From contig JABJHR010000017.1 of NCBI GenBank assembly GCA_018661705.1, positions 1-64,000 on the forward strand: 64,000 nucleotides of DNA, written 5' to 3'. Numbering within the stretch: the first letter of the stretch is position 1; each line of letters starts with the position of its first letter. Source of the DNA: Candidatus Woesearchaeota archaeon (lineage in GTDB: Archaea > Nanobdellota > Nanobdellia > Woesearchaeales > DSVV01). The position numbers and the translations under genes are program-made. Under the pieces are notes generated by a model. It did not search any database, was not told where the DNA came from, and worked only from the letters and a program-made list of their open reading frames with translations. This document shows positions 1 through 7,679 of this stretch, piece by piece.

Positions 1-18
1 AATTCTCAATATGTTAAA

Positions 19-618
19 ATGGTTCTTAAGAAAAACTATGATTTAAAAAAATATCAATTAGTAAATAGTATATCAGAAATACTTGATGGTGTTGATCATA
101 TTAATCCTGAACCTTATGAAGGGGATGCTAAGATCATGAATACTCCTTCTCCAATAGAATTGAAAAAATTTAAGAAAAAGAATCTGATAAAAGTCTATTA
201 TTTGTTACAAGCACTTTCTGATTCAGATTTCAGACAAAAAATAGGAGAAGAGCTTGAAAAAGATATGAATGATACTTCATGCGAATATGGAGGCGTATTG
301 TATCTTTTGGAAAATGGCGAAGTTAAAATTCAAATGTTACCTCACGATCCTTTGAAATGCAGTTTAGATATAAGATCCAAGATTGGTTCTCTTGCAGATT
401 ATCGCTATTGCTTACCAGATGTAGATTATGCAATAGACAAATTAGCAGTATTCCATTTCCATTCACATAAGACATATAATAGACAATCTACAGCCCTTTC
501 ACCTGGTGATGGCGGAATTGTTTTTTCTAGAATGGATGGAAATAGATTCAATGTTGACATTGGTCTTCGTTGTAAAAAAGAATTTGTTAATCTTGATTTG
601 GGAGTGTATAGATATTAG
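19..618 (+). CDS. Putative JAB/MPN (JAMM-like) metalloprotease-domain protein
   Basis: Members of the JAB/MPN family use a zinc-bound water to cleave isopeptide bonds to ubiquitin-like modifiers or similar substrates. Seen here is a JAMM-like core in the C-terminal half: Glu89 in CEYGGVLYL, His148-Ser-His150, then Ser161 and Asp164 in SPGD. The gap from HSH to Ser is ten residues, longer than the classical seven, so the match is imperfect and the assignment is inference. Residues 1-85 match nothing I recognise. The frame is open to the window edge upstream of this Met, so the true start may lie outside the window. Its stop overlaps the convergent neighbour by 4 bases. Confidence 0.5.
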   Translation: MVLKKNYDLKKYQLVNSISEILDGVDHINPEPYEGDAKIMNTPSPIELKKFKKKNLIKVYYLLQALSDSDFRQKIGEELEKDMNDTSCEYGGVLYLLENGEVKIQMLPHDPLKCSLDIRSKIGSLADYRYCLPDVDYAIDKLAVFHFHSHKTYNRQSTALSPGDGGIVFSRMDGNRFNVDIGLRCKKEFVNLDLGVYRY

Positions 619-1205
619 TTTAATCTTTCTTTTAATAATTCAATAATCTTTAAATCTTTTTCTTTACTTGCTATGTATTTTATGTTACCTTCTCTTAAGT
701 TACTAGCACGTTCATCAAGAGGTTGTTTCCTTACATATGAATCAAATGCTTTTAAGTATGCAATGTCTTTTTTAATCTGTCCTTCTAGTGCATCAAGTGC
801 TAATGAATATCTATGTGCTGCTTTGTCAAGGTCTGCTTCTGCCCCATAAACTCTACTTTCCTTAAATGTTTGAAGAACTTCAGTATGATCTTCTAAGTAT
901 GTTTCAAGATAATCTGCAAGATCACTTGCATCAGTATCTGCATCTCTAAGTGTCCTTGCTAAATAATCACCAGAAATACCAACATATTTTATGAATGTTT
1001 CTTCAATTGGAATAAACCTTTCAACAAAAAACTCATTACTATAATCAATACCTTCTTGATATGTATTCTCTGGCTCAGGTTGCGGTTCAACCTTTGCTGG
1101 TTTTTGTTCAACTTCTACAATTGGTGCCGTTACTCGTTCTTGCTGTTCAGGATAGCAAGAAACTAGAAAACCCACAATTGTCATTAAAGTTATTGCCTTT
1201 CTCAT
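615..1205 (-). CDS. Predicted lipoprotein, unknown function
   Basis: The N-terminus MRKAITLMTIVGFLVSC has a short charged region, a hydrophobic stretch and a lipobox-like LVSC, so the mature protein probably begins at Cys17 and is lipid-anchored outside the membrane. A Pro/Glu/Val-rich spacer (residues 20-50) follows, then a mostly helical, charged domain of about 140 residues with no motif I recognise. A TATA-like TTTATATATC lies 20-30 bases before the start, which suggests a leaderless transcript. It may be a surface or cell-envelope protein; I cannot name a family. Confidence 0.65.
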   Translation of the reverse strand: MRKAITLMTIVGFLVSCYPEQQERVTAPIVEVEQKPAKVEPQPEPENTYQEGIDYSNEFFVERFIPIEETFIKYVGISGDYLARTLRDADTDASDLADYLETYLEDHTEVLQTFKESRVYGAEADLDKAAHRYSLALDALEGQIKKDIAYLKAFDSYVRKQPLDERASNLREGNIKYIASKEKDLKIIELLKERLN

Positions 1206-1312
1206 GTATAGAGATAAACATTAGTGATATATAAAGGGATGTGGTAGTGAGGGGGACAACTGGGGGAATATTTAAATATAAAAGTACATATTATGTGTTG
1301 TGGGGTGTTAGA

Positions 1313-1441
1313 ATGGGATTCAAATGTTTATTTGGTCATAAATGGGACAAATTAGGTGGACTAATGAATAAAAGTAGTGGCCTTTTTGAACAAAAGTATG
1401 TATGCCTCAGATGTAGAAAAGTAAAGTATGTGAGAAAATGA
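1313..1441 (+). CDS. Small CxxC-containing protein (42 aa)
   Basis: The short product starts MGFKCLFGHKWDK and ends with YVCLRCRKVKYVRK. The pattern Cys...GHKW...CLRC resembles small zinc-binding proteins of the prophage DUF1660 type (CRLFGHKW...C..C), in which Cys and His hold one metal. The open frame extends 24 codons upstream, but a TATA-like TTTAAATA at about 1271-1278 and a GGTG just before base 1313 place the real start here. Function unknown. Confidence 0.5.
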   Translation: MGFKCLFGHKWDKLGGLMNKSSGLFEQKYVCLRCRKVKYVRK

Positions 1442-1454
1442 AAAATAGAAATAA

Positions 1455-1799
1455 CTATTTCTTTTTTATTCCTTTATTAATTATGTAAAAAACTAAAAAA
1501 AACAATAATGTTACATCAAAAAAAATCAAGATCAACATCCCTATTGCTGAGAAAATTGATTCTTTAAGAGAACCAGCAATTAATGTAAAATCCAATTTAA
1601 AAATCGGCGTGATTAAGCGGTCTAAGATCAGTACTACAGAACCTGAAACAATTCCAGTTATCAGTCCCTCTCCATATCTTAATGCCAATTTAGGATCTTT
1701 CCTTACAAATTTTTTAATCTTATTAAGATAGTAATTAGCACGAAAAGCTAAAAAAATTGCTATTATAAGGAATAAGTACATAATGATTAAGTCTTCCAT
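1455..1799 (-). CDS. Small integral membrane protein, unknown
   Basis: The 114-residue protein has three hydrophobic segments: about residues 4-20 (MYLFLIIAIFLAF), 45-65 and 85-108 (IGMLILIFFDVTLLFFLVFY). The first two are separated by a basic cytoplasmic-type loop (KIKKFVRKDPK), and the C-terminus is NKGIKKK. No family is recognised. It stands alone between a convergent small gene and the 2H/metallophosphoesterase gene. Confidence 0.55.
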   Translation of the reverse strand: MEDLIIMYLFLIIAIFLAFRANYYLNKIKKFVRKDPKLALRYGEGLITGIVSGSVVLILDRLITPIFKLDFTLIAGSLKESIFSAIGMLILIFFDVTLLFFLVFYIINKGIKKK

Positions 1800-1890
1800 A
1801 AAATCTAGAAGTTCTTGACGCTATTTAAATTCTATGAAACAGTCTTAGAAAGTTTTTTAAATTTAATTAATAAACCCTTAAAACATTTAA

Positions 1891-3081
1891 TCAGTTTTCA
1901 ATCAATCTTATCAATTCATCCATATCAATTGGCATATATTTTGTTAATTCAACCGAGATATTTATTTTTTTATTTTTCTTATCAATAAAAGGGTATTCTT
2001 GTGGTTTATTATTATGGTGATGACCACAAATTGCCCAACCTTTCCAACTTCTTGGCACGTTGGAAGGATCATGTGTTAAATAAAAAGTATGATCTTTATA
2101 TTCAAATTTATAATTTTGGTGGAAATCAATATTTTTTGATTTATCATGATTTCCTTTAATAAAAATAATCTTACCATTTAATTGCTTTAACCAATAATCG
2201 GTTGTTTTACTTCCTTTACCAAAAGCCAAGTCCCCTAAAAAATAAACAGTATCCTTATTTGTGATAGTGTTATTCCAATTCTGTATAAGAGATTTATTCA
2301 TTTCTTCTGTATTAAGAAAAGGTCTTTTACAATATTTAATTATATTAGTATGATCCAAGTGTAAATCAGAAGTAATAAAAGTTTTTGGCTTTGTAAAAAT
2401 CTCCTTAACCCAACTAAATAAACTTTTATCTTGTACATTTCTTTCTTCTTCTTTAATATTTTGATTAGGATCATATTTTCCTTCAAAAAAAGCGTTTAAT
2501 AAATCCATTGTTTTAGAATAAATTTCTCTACTTTTTGCTAATCTTCTTGTTAATGGTCTTCTAAGTAAAAAGTCATATTCTCTTAGGATAATCCCACCCT
2601 TGAGTAATGTTGCTCTAACTAAAACATATCTGTACTTAGGTCTTTTCATTCTATGTACATATGATTTAACTATTTTGAATTTATTGTAAGGTAATCTCAT
2701 TGCAAGAGTTGCATGAAAAGAAAAATTTCGTTCATAATCAAAAGGTCTTAATTTACAATAAGATTTCAATCTTTGAGATAATTCCCACCTAAATTCATCT
2801 AACTTTTTATCAGGATTAATATTAATATATACAACATTACTATGATTAAATGTATCAAATCCATCCACTGTAAATTTCATTAAGGGAAAAGAAGAACAAA
2901 TATTATTAAAATCACCAATTAATCTTTTTTCATTATTAGTTGCTAAAGGACCAACCAGAGTAATATGTGGTACGGGTCTTTTATTTGGCCTAATATGAAA
3001 TTTTTTATTTAAACTCCAAATCATCCTTTTTATTTCATACTTGGCTTTTCCTTGGAATCTAAATTCAATAAGATATGACAT
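1891..3081 (-). CDS. Fusion of 2H (LigT-like) phosphodiesterase and calcineurin-like metallophosphoesterase
   Basis: Residues 1-175 look like the 2H phosphoesterase superfamily (2'-5' RNA ligase/2',3'-cyclic phosphodiesterase): the two catalytic HxT motifs are His39-Ile-Thr41 (PHITLVGPL) and His123-Ala-Thr125 (FHATLAMRL). After a linker, residues 233-390 form a calcineurin-like phosphoesterase with Asp240-x-His242 (SDLHLDH), Gly284-Asp285, GNHD at 311-314, THDP near 338 and GHHH at 354-357, all metal ligands of that family. The first domain opens cyclic phosphates at RNA ends; the second would remove or cleave a phosphate ester. A role in RNA-end healing is inference. Both active sites look intact. 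Confidence 0.85.
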   Translation of the reverse strand: MSYLIEFRFQGKAKYEIKRMIWSLNKKFHIRPNKRPVPHITLVGPLATNNEKRLIGDFNNICSSFPLMKFTVDGFDTFNHSNVVYININPDKKLDEFRWELSQRLKSYCKLRPFDYERNFSFHATLAMRLPYNKFKIVKSYVHRMKRPKYRYVLVRATLLKGGIILREYDFLLRRPLTRRLAKSREIYSKTMDLLNAFFEGKYDPNQNIKEEERNVQDKSLFSWVKEIFTKPKTFITSDLHLDHTNIIKYCKRPFLNTEEMNKSLIQNWNNTITNKDTVYFLGDLAFGKGSKTTDYWLKQLNGKIIFIKGNHDKSKNIDFHQNYKFEYKDHTFYLTHDPSNVPRSWKGWAICGHHHNNKPQEYPFIDKKNKKINISVELTKYMPIDMDELIRLIEN

Positions 3082-3148
3082 AACAATAGTATATTGTATG
3101 AATATATAAAGTTTTTTAGAGAATATCTAAATAAAACAATACATTAAC

Positions 3149-3907
3149 TCACCCTACCATTTCATATTTCTTTTCCCATCTTTCTGGTCTTTCATGGAGA
3201 ACTAGTTTACCTTTTGTAGTTAGATAGTCACAGAAGAAATCACAATCGTGTCCACCAATACCTAAGTCAGGTGCAATCTCTTTCCAGGATAATCTTTTCC
3301 CTGGTGTAAAGAATGATAAAACATCTTCTTCTGTAACTTTTGCAGGAAGATCAAATAGATTATAATAACATGTTTCAGTAAAGCCATGCATTTCTTGAAA
3401 TTCTTTAGTGAACTGCATTAATTTATCCCAATAACCAAGCATTTGTTCAGCTGTGTGTTCTATATTTACAGTCATAATTGGTTGTTTTATTACAGCATTT
3501 AATCTAGCATCTGCAGAATCATACCATGTAAATTTAAATGGAACTCTTTCTTCATGACATCTTACAGCTAAATGTTTGTAGAATTCATGGTGAGAATAAC
3601 TTCCTTCAAATTTATCTAAAGTATCTTGATCAAATTTAAATTCATTTTCTCCTCTGGAGACAATAATATGTGGACGATCATAATTCCATCTTTTCTCTCC
3701 CCAAGATTCATGTACTTTAGTTCCAACACATGAAAAAACAGTACTAACACCAGGAATTTTAAACATTTCAAGACATATTTCTCTGACTATATCCTCAACT
3801 TCACCTAAATGACCAATTTGATCAGCTTTTCTAGCTGCATTAATATAATCTAATGAATCTACAACTTTTATCTCTGGTGGTGGTCTTAAAAATTCTTTAC
3901 TTAGCAT
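3149..3907 (-). CDS. Hypothetical protein, 252 aa
   Basis: A soluble protein with no signal peptide or membrane segment. It has a mixed alpha/beta character, scattered His and Cys residues and a C-terminal region from about residue 180 (DVLSFFTPGKRLSWKEIAPDLGIGGHDCDFFCDYLTTKGKLVLH) that could be a winged-helix-like fold, by its helix-turn-helix and beta-hairpin spacing. I do not recognise the family. A TATA-like TTATATAATATAAT lies upstream at about 3947-3960 and is shared with the divergent neighbour. Confidence 0.6.
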   Translation of the reverse strand: MLSKEFLRPPPEIKVVDSLDYINAARKADQIGHLGEVEDIVREICLEMFKIPGVSTVFSCVGTKVHESWGEKRWNYDRPHIIVSRGENEFKFDQDTLDKFEGSYSHHEFYKHLAVRCHEERVPFKFTWYDSADARLNAVIKQPIMTVNIEHTAEQMLGYWDKLMQFTKEFQEMHGFTETCYYNLFDLPAKVTEEDVLSFFTPGKRLSWKEIAPDLGIGGHDCDFFCDYLTTKGKLVLHERPERWEKKYEMVG

Positions 3908-3970
3908 TTCAGAAGGTAACGCAGTTTATTTTAAAAATCTTTATATAATATAATACTATACCTATATTAT

Positions 3971-4441
3971 ATGGCACAATTAGAGGATATTGCTAAGAGG
4001 TTGAAGTTTGGGATGAGTCTTCAGGGTTTTAGGGATGTAAGTAAAAGACCAAGGGAGTTTCAGAGGTATGAAAAGGAAGAGAGTTCTGTTGGGTTTGTAG
4101 TTGGGATTGAGTATGATACTAAACTAAAGGATCTTTATGTTGATTTAGTGTGTAGTTATGATGTGCCTGAATATGTTGATGCAGAGCAAATGTTTCCTGA
4201 GCAAAGTTTAGTAAAAACATTCTTAGAGAATGTAGGTATAGAATATTACCATGAAAAAGCTGCTGAGGAATTAAGTTTAGAAAATAGATCAATAACAATG
4301 GATTGCCAATTAAAAGTTAGTCCTGATATTGATGAGAGTGTTCTTATAACTGCAACATCTTCATTAATTGATTATATTTGTGATGCAGTTACTAGAAATG
4401 TAGAAATGATGAAAACAGCACATAGTATGGGAGATTTGTAA
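3971..4441 (+). CDS. Hypothetical protein, 156 aa
   Basis: A small acidic soluble protein, divergent from the 252-aa gene. The TATA-like stretch at 3948-3968 is almost adjacent to the start, consistent with a leaderless transcript. The sequence alternates beta-like segments (VGFVVGIEYDTKLKDLYVDLVCSY) with helices. No motif or family is recognised. It ends 3 bases before the convergent winged-helix gene. Confidence 0.55.
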   Translation: MAQLEDIAKRLKFGMSLQGFRDVSKRPREFQRYEKEESSVGFVVGIEYDTKLKDLYVDLVCSYDVPEYVDAEQMFPEQSLVKTFLENVGIEYYHEKAAEELSLENRSITMDCQLKVSPDIDESVLITATSSLIDYICDAVTRNVEMMKTAHSMGDL

Positions 4442-4444
4442 ATT

Positions 4445-4783
4445 TCACTTCTTCTTTTTAGCAGCTTTTACAGCTATTTCTTTTTCTTCATATTCTTCTG
4501 CTATTAATTTCAAACAATCTTTGAATGCTTTCATGAGAAGCTTTACTCTTAGATTTTTTTTATTTAGTTTATAGAGTTGTGTTTTGCCAAGAATTCTTGA
4601 TTTCTCTATATAACCTTTTTTTTCATATTCATATACTAATTCATAGGCTTTTGGTTTAGATATTTCAATTCTGTCAACAACAGTGCATGCAGCAAAGTCT
4701 ATATCCCTATATACTAAAATAGTCTCTAAAAATGCATTTCTTAAATTTCGTCCATAAATATCACAAAAAGCACCACATATCAT
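4445..4783 (-). CDS. Winged-helix transcription regulator
   Basis: A 112-residue protein. Residues 40-75 (VDRIEISKPKAYELVYEYEKKGYIEKSRILGKTQLYKL) have the recognition-helix and wing pattern of archaeal winged-helix regulators; the C-terminus is a helix ending in a Lys-rich tail. It is the second gene of a pair: its start overlaps the stop of the upstream 86-aa gene by 4 bases (ATGA), so the two are probably co-translated. The promoter ahead of the pair has three operator-like repeats, so self-repression is a plausible inference. Confidence 0.65.
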   Translation of the reverse strand: MICGAFCDIYGRNLRNAFLETILVYRDIDFAACTVVDRIEISKPKAYELVYEYEKKGYIEKSRILGKTQLYKLNKKNLRVKLLMKAFKDCLKLIAEEYEEKEIAVKAAKKKK

Positions 4784-5040
4784 TTTATTACCTCTTGTAT
4801 TTCTTTGATTTTTCTAGGATTTAGACTAATATGCCAATCCATTCCTTTTTTTGTTCTTTTAAATTCCCTTATTATTAATCCATCATTAATAATTTGTTTG
4901 TATTCTTTGATAAATTCCCTTCTTTGTTTCTTATCCAGTATAATAATAATTTTTCTAAGGAACTTTTTTTCAGGTGTATGTCTACCACCGATGTATTTAA
5001 ACAAATACATGTCTTCCAATATGGTCTTTATTTCATTCAT
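4780..5040 (-). CDS. Small possible DNA-binding protein, first gene of regulator pair
   Basis: An 86-residue basic protein (TPEKKFLRKIIIILDKKQRREFIKEY, then NDGLIIREFKRTKKGMDWHISLNPRKI). The segment from residue 45 on looks like a recognition helix followed by a beta wing, so it may be a short winged-helix protein, but no named family fits. It overlaps the next regulator by 4 bases and is the promoter-proximal gene. Its start is about 45 bases downstream of a TATA-like box that is followed by three GTTAAC-type repeats. Confidence 0.55.
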   Translation of the reverse strand: MNEIKTILEDMYLFKYIGGRHTPEKKFLRKIIIILDKKQRREFIKEYKQIINDGLIIREFKRTKKGMDWHISLNPRKIKEIQEVIK

Positions 5041-5055
5041 TTTCTATTCAGACCA

Positions 5056-5096
5056 TAGTTAACAATAGTTAACTAACAGTTAATTATATTTAAATG
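5056..5096 (-). promoter_or_regulatory. Promoter with three spaced operator-like repeats
   Basis: Read on the + strand, TAGTTAAC occurs at 5056-5063 and 5066-5073, and a related CAGTTAAT at 5077-5084; spacing is 10 and 11 bases, one helical turn. On the minus strand these lie directly downstream of a TATA-like ATTTAAATATAA (about 5085-5096), i.e. between TATA box and start of transcription for the two-regulator operon. This is where archaeal repressors commonly bind. Confidence 0.6.
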
Positions 5097-5242
5097 TTAC
5101 TATTTTAATGGTCTGTGGAATAATGAAGACATAACTTCTTAATAAGTTTAATTTAGAAAAAATTGTAGATTTTCCGACGACAACCGGAAATGATATTTAA
5201 GAGAAGAATAAAACCCGGAAGATTTCCGGAAAGATTACATAG

Positions 5243-5318
5243 AAAATAATAACAATGGCCAGATGAGGCGAAGCCGAATAGGACTTTAGTCTGTCTGTGC
5301 CAAGATTGTTATTATTTT
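5243..5318 (+). ncRNA. Family 1 structured element, copy 1 (three-way-junction RNA candidate)
   Basis: Outer arms AAAATAATAACAAT and ATTGTTATTATTTT pair perfectly over 14 bases. Inside follow GGC/GCC and CAGA/TCTG, then two small hairpins: GGC-GAA-GCC and GGAC-TTTA-GTCT. The 3' end runs into a T-rich tract. A TATA-like ATATTTAAG at about 5192-5200 sits about 25-30 bases before a plausible RNA start. Two further copies (19218-19298, minus strand; 34105-34179) keep the fold with different stem sequences. No known RNA family comes to mind. Confidence 0.6.
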
Positions 5319-5341
5319 TTATATATAATCTAATTAAAAAA

Positions 5342-5851
5342 TTATTTCAACAAATCACTATAAGAAACAGAAATTAAATCTTCTTGAGATATTTTGAATA
5401 AGTTAAGGAAAAATAAGCATTGTTCATGTAACTTATCTTTGCCAATGTTACCTTGTTTGTCAATTGCTTCAATTTCTACAAAAGTTCCTAGATTTTTGAC
5501 AGTATCAAGATGAAATTTTACATTATCAATGAAATATATTTCCCTTTGTTTATCAACAACAATTAAAATACCTAAAGCCTTTGTTAAAACTTCCTTTAAA
5601 GAAGAGTTAGGAATGTTTTTGAATAATGATATATTTGATTGTTTAGGTCCTTCTTTATCTTCCCTATTGTAATAGATTAAATTATTCTCAATTTTTCCCT
5701 CTCTTAGTTTTAATCTACCTGAATTTAAATTAAAATAAGTATCTATTTGATGATCAACACCTTTGAACTCGGCATTTTTAGATTTTAATATATTTCTTAT
5801 TTCATTATGATTAATTGCTTTTGCCTTTATTTCTATGTTTATGATCGCCAT
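5342..5851 (-). CDS. CYTH-domain protein (CyaB / class IV adenylate cyclase-like)
   Basis: CYTH proteins form a beta tunnel that binds triphosphates with metal; members include CyaB-type adenylate cyclase, thiamine triphosphatase and inorganic triphosphatase. Seen here: the N-terminal signature NIEIKAKA (the ExExK-like strand), GRLKLREG at about residues 49-56, and FVEIEAID near residue 128, all typical acidic and basic strands of the tunnel. The length (169 aa) is normal. The true substrate cannot be told from sequence; in archaea most are CyaB-like of unknown role. It stands alone. Confidence 0.85.
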   Translation of the reverse strand: MAIINIEIKAKAINHNEIRNILKSKNAEFKGVDHQIDTYFNLNSGRLKLREGKIENNLIYYNREDKEGPKQSNISLFKNIPNSSLKEVLTKALGILIVVDKQREIYFIDNVKFHLDTVKNLGTFVEIEAIDKQGNIGKDKLHEQCLFFLNLFKISQEDLISVSYSDLLK

Positions 5852-5917
5852 TAAATTATGTAAAGTGTTGTTGTTTATTAAGGTTTTCTTGTTAGAAAGA
5901 TAAATTGTTACTAATTT

Positions 5918-6676
5918 TTAGGTCTTCAAATACATAGCCATAACTCTGAACTTATCTTCGTGTCTGTCAGAACCAATTATTACATTTGGATCTACTGTTA
6001 GCATACACATACCTAATCCTCTTACTAATGGTGCATTAGATAATGGGTTTAATCTTCTACGAATATCTGCATAAGTTCTTGCTTTTCCTACAGAAGGTAA
6101 AGCATTATTTTCATGATATATTCTTTCTGCTTCTTTAACAGAAAGTCTTTTTAGTTTTTCAAGATCACCATGATCTTCTACTGTTACTAATATTCCATTA
6201 GACCCACCATAGAAATGCATGTGAACATCACCATTTTTCCCATATTTAGAAGCATGTTCCATTGCATTATACAAAACATCCCAAACTGGAAATGCTCTTG
6301 GATTATAATCACCTTCATTATGATTTAGATCTGCACCAATTTCTTCTTCATGGTCTATAAGTAATTCAGACAATCCAATCATTCCAACAGCCATTAGTAA
6401 TCTACTAGAAGCTATAGTAGTTTCTCTACTATTCATGCCACTTTCTTTTTGGATCTCTCTGTATCCTTTAAGTGCTTGAATAATTTCTGAATCTTTGTTA
6501 AATCTCCATAACACATCATAATGATCTTTACTATATTCAATACCAAACATTCTATCGTACTCTTGAGATTTCCTTCTAGTAAAATCCAATGACATTAATG
6601 ACTCTTCAGAAAGTGAAACTAATTGCCCTATACTTTCTCTTGCTGCTTCAAATGTTAATTTAGTATCAATTGTCAT
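5918..6676 (-). CDS. GHKL (HATPase_c) domain protein
   Basis: The C-terminal half has the ATP-binding boxes of the GHKL fold: N-box around Asn137 (VLYNAMEHASKYG), G1-like EDHG at 167-170 and a G2-like RGLGM at 219-223. The first 120 residues are helical and could be a dimerisation region, but there is no clear phospho-acceptor His box and no receiver or sensor domain. It could be an orphan kinase-like regulator or an ATPase of anti-sigma type; archaea lack sigma factors, so the partner is unknown. A TATA-like TTTAAAAAGG lies before the start. Confidence 0.65.
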   Translation of the reverse strand: MTIDTKLTFEAARESIGQLVSLSEESLMSLDFTRRKSQEYDRMFGIEYSKDHYDVLWRFNKDSEIIQALKGYREIQKESGMNSRETTIASSRLLMAVGMIGLSELLIDHEEEIGADLNHNEGDYNPRAFPVWDVLYNAMEHASKYGKNGDVHMHFYGGSNGILVTVEDHGDLEKLKRLSVKEAERIYHENNALPSVGKARTYADIRRRLNPLSNAPLVRGLGMCMLTVDPNVIIGSDRHEDKFRVMAMYLKT

Positions 6677-6764
6677 AGAACAAGGGAATGAAGTTTTATT
6701 TAAAAAGGTTACTACTTGGTGGGCGTAAATGAGATAAAACAGTTATAAACACACACACAATAAT

Positions 6765-7028
6765 TTAAGTAGTAGAATCACTATATCTAATCTTCAATCC
6801 CAATTGTATAAAACTAATTATTAATGCAAGGGCATTACATAATATCATTGGCCATGCATTTAATAAGATACCATAAGTTAACCAAAGAATACAATTAATA
6901 ACATAAACAATAACCATTACATAAGATAAATCTCCAACACTTTTTGTTTTAATGGATTTAATTACTTGCGGGAGCATTAAAGAAGTTCCAACAACTGCTG
7001 CTGAATAACCAATTATTTCTGTTATCAT
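6765..7028 (-). CDS. SemiSWEET sugar transporter (MtN3/PQ-loop family)
   Basis: An 87-residue, three-helix membrane protein of the length typical for prokaryotic SemiSWEETs, which dimerise to form a passive sugar pore. The first helix carries the PQ motif (Leu19-Pro20-Gln21) followed by the loop KSIKTKSVGDLS, the best-conserved part of the family. The third helix is ILCNALALIISFIQLGLKI. It stands alone; the TATA-like TATTTAAATA upstream suggests its own promoter. The sugar carried cannot be told from sequence. Confidence 0.85.
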   Translation of the reverse strand: MITEIIGYSAAVVGTSLMLPQVIKSIKTKSVGDLSYVMVIVYVINCILWLTYGILLNAWPMILCNALALIISFIQLGLKIRYSDSTT

Positions 7029-7051
7029 GTTTCTTTTAAATGAAGTTGTAT

Positions 7052-7606
7052 TTAAATAGTTATCAGTTTATAACCAATTCTTTTTTCTAAGACTTCTGCT
7101 TCGCGTGAATGAACTATGACTATGTCAGGTTCATATAGTTTGATTGCTTTTTCCATAAATGCAGTTTTATTTTCAAGGTAACCATCTGCCATTTCACGTG
7201 CTTTATTCCATACTTGAGTTAAATGATTAGCCATTAGGGTATCAGGAGCTTTGGGAAGTCCTTCAAGAAGTGATTCTAAATGTCCTTTAACAGTTGAATA
7301 ATCACTAAACTGTTCAAAAACTTTAGCTGCATCTACTTCAATGTTATCTCTTTTGGGTTTATCCAAAGGTATTACTACCCCTCTTGAAAATTTAAAATAT
7401 CTTTTTATTGAATTCCAATAACCAGATTCTGGAAATTTAACTAATGGATTATCAGAGGTATCAACACCAGGGAGCAGATCATAAGTAACTGGATCAATTC
7501 CTAAACCAACTAAACCAGTAGATTCCATTCTAAAAACATCTGTAAGTTTATTAAAAACAGTAGTGTTTACATTCCATATTGGATAACTAACTAATATTTT
7601 TGCCAT
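7052..7606 (-). CDS. Hypothetical protein, 184 aa
   Basis: A soluble protein that begins MAKILVSYPIWNVNT, a strand that could open a Rossmann-like fold, and ends with DIVIVHSREAEVLEKRIGYKLITI, also a strand-helix-strand pattern. The middle is helical. No catalytic motif or family is recognised. It lies head to head with the radical SAM gene at 7680, and both have TATA-like boxes close to their starts. Confidence 0.55.
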   Translation of the reverse strand: MAKILVSYPIWNVNTTVFNKLTDVFRMESTGLVGLGIDPVTYDLLPGVDTSDNPLVKFPESGYWNSIKRYFKFSRGVVIPLDKPKRDNIEVDAAKVFEQFSDYSTVKGHLESLLEGLPKAPDTLMANHLTQVWNKAREMADGYLENKTAFMEKAIKLYEPDIVIVHSREAEVLEKRIGYKLITI

Positions 7607-7679
7607 AATAGAAAGGAATCAAGTTTGATTTAAAAAGATTCACCAAACCTTTATAAACTCAAATCCATTATTTCATCGG

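Noticed and set aside
5110-5180. Possible gene between the regulator pair and element copy 1
   Set aside because: No frame of useful length and no start signals.
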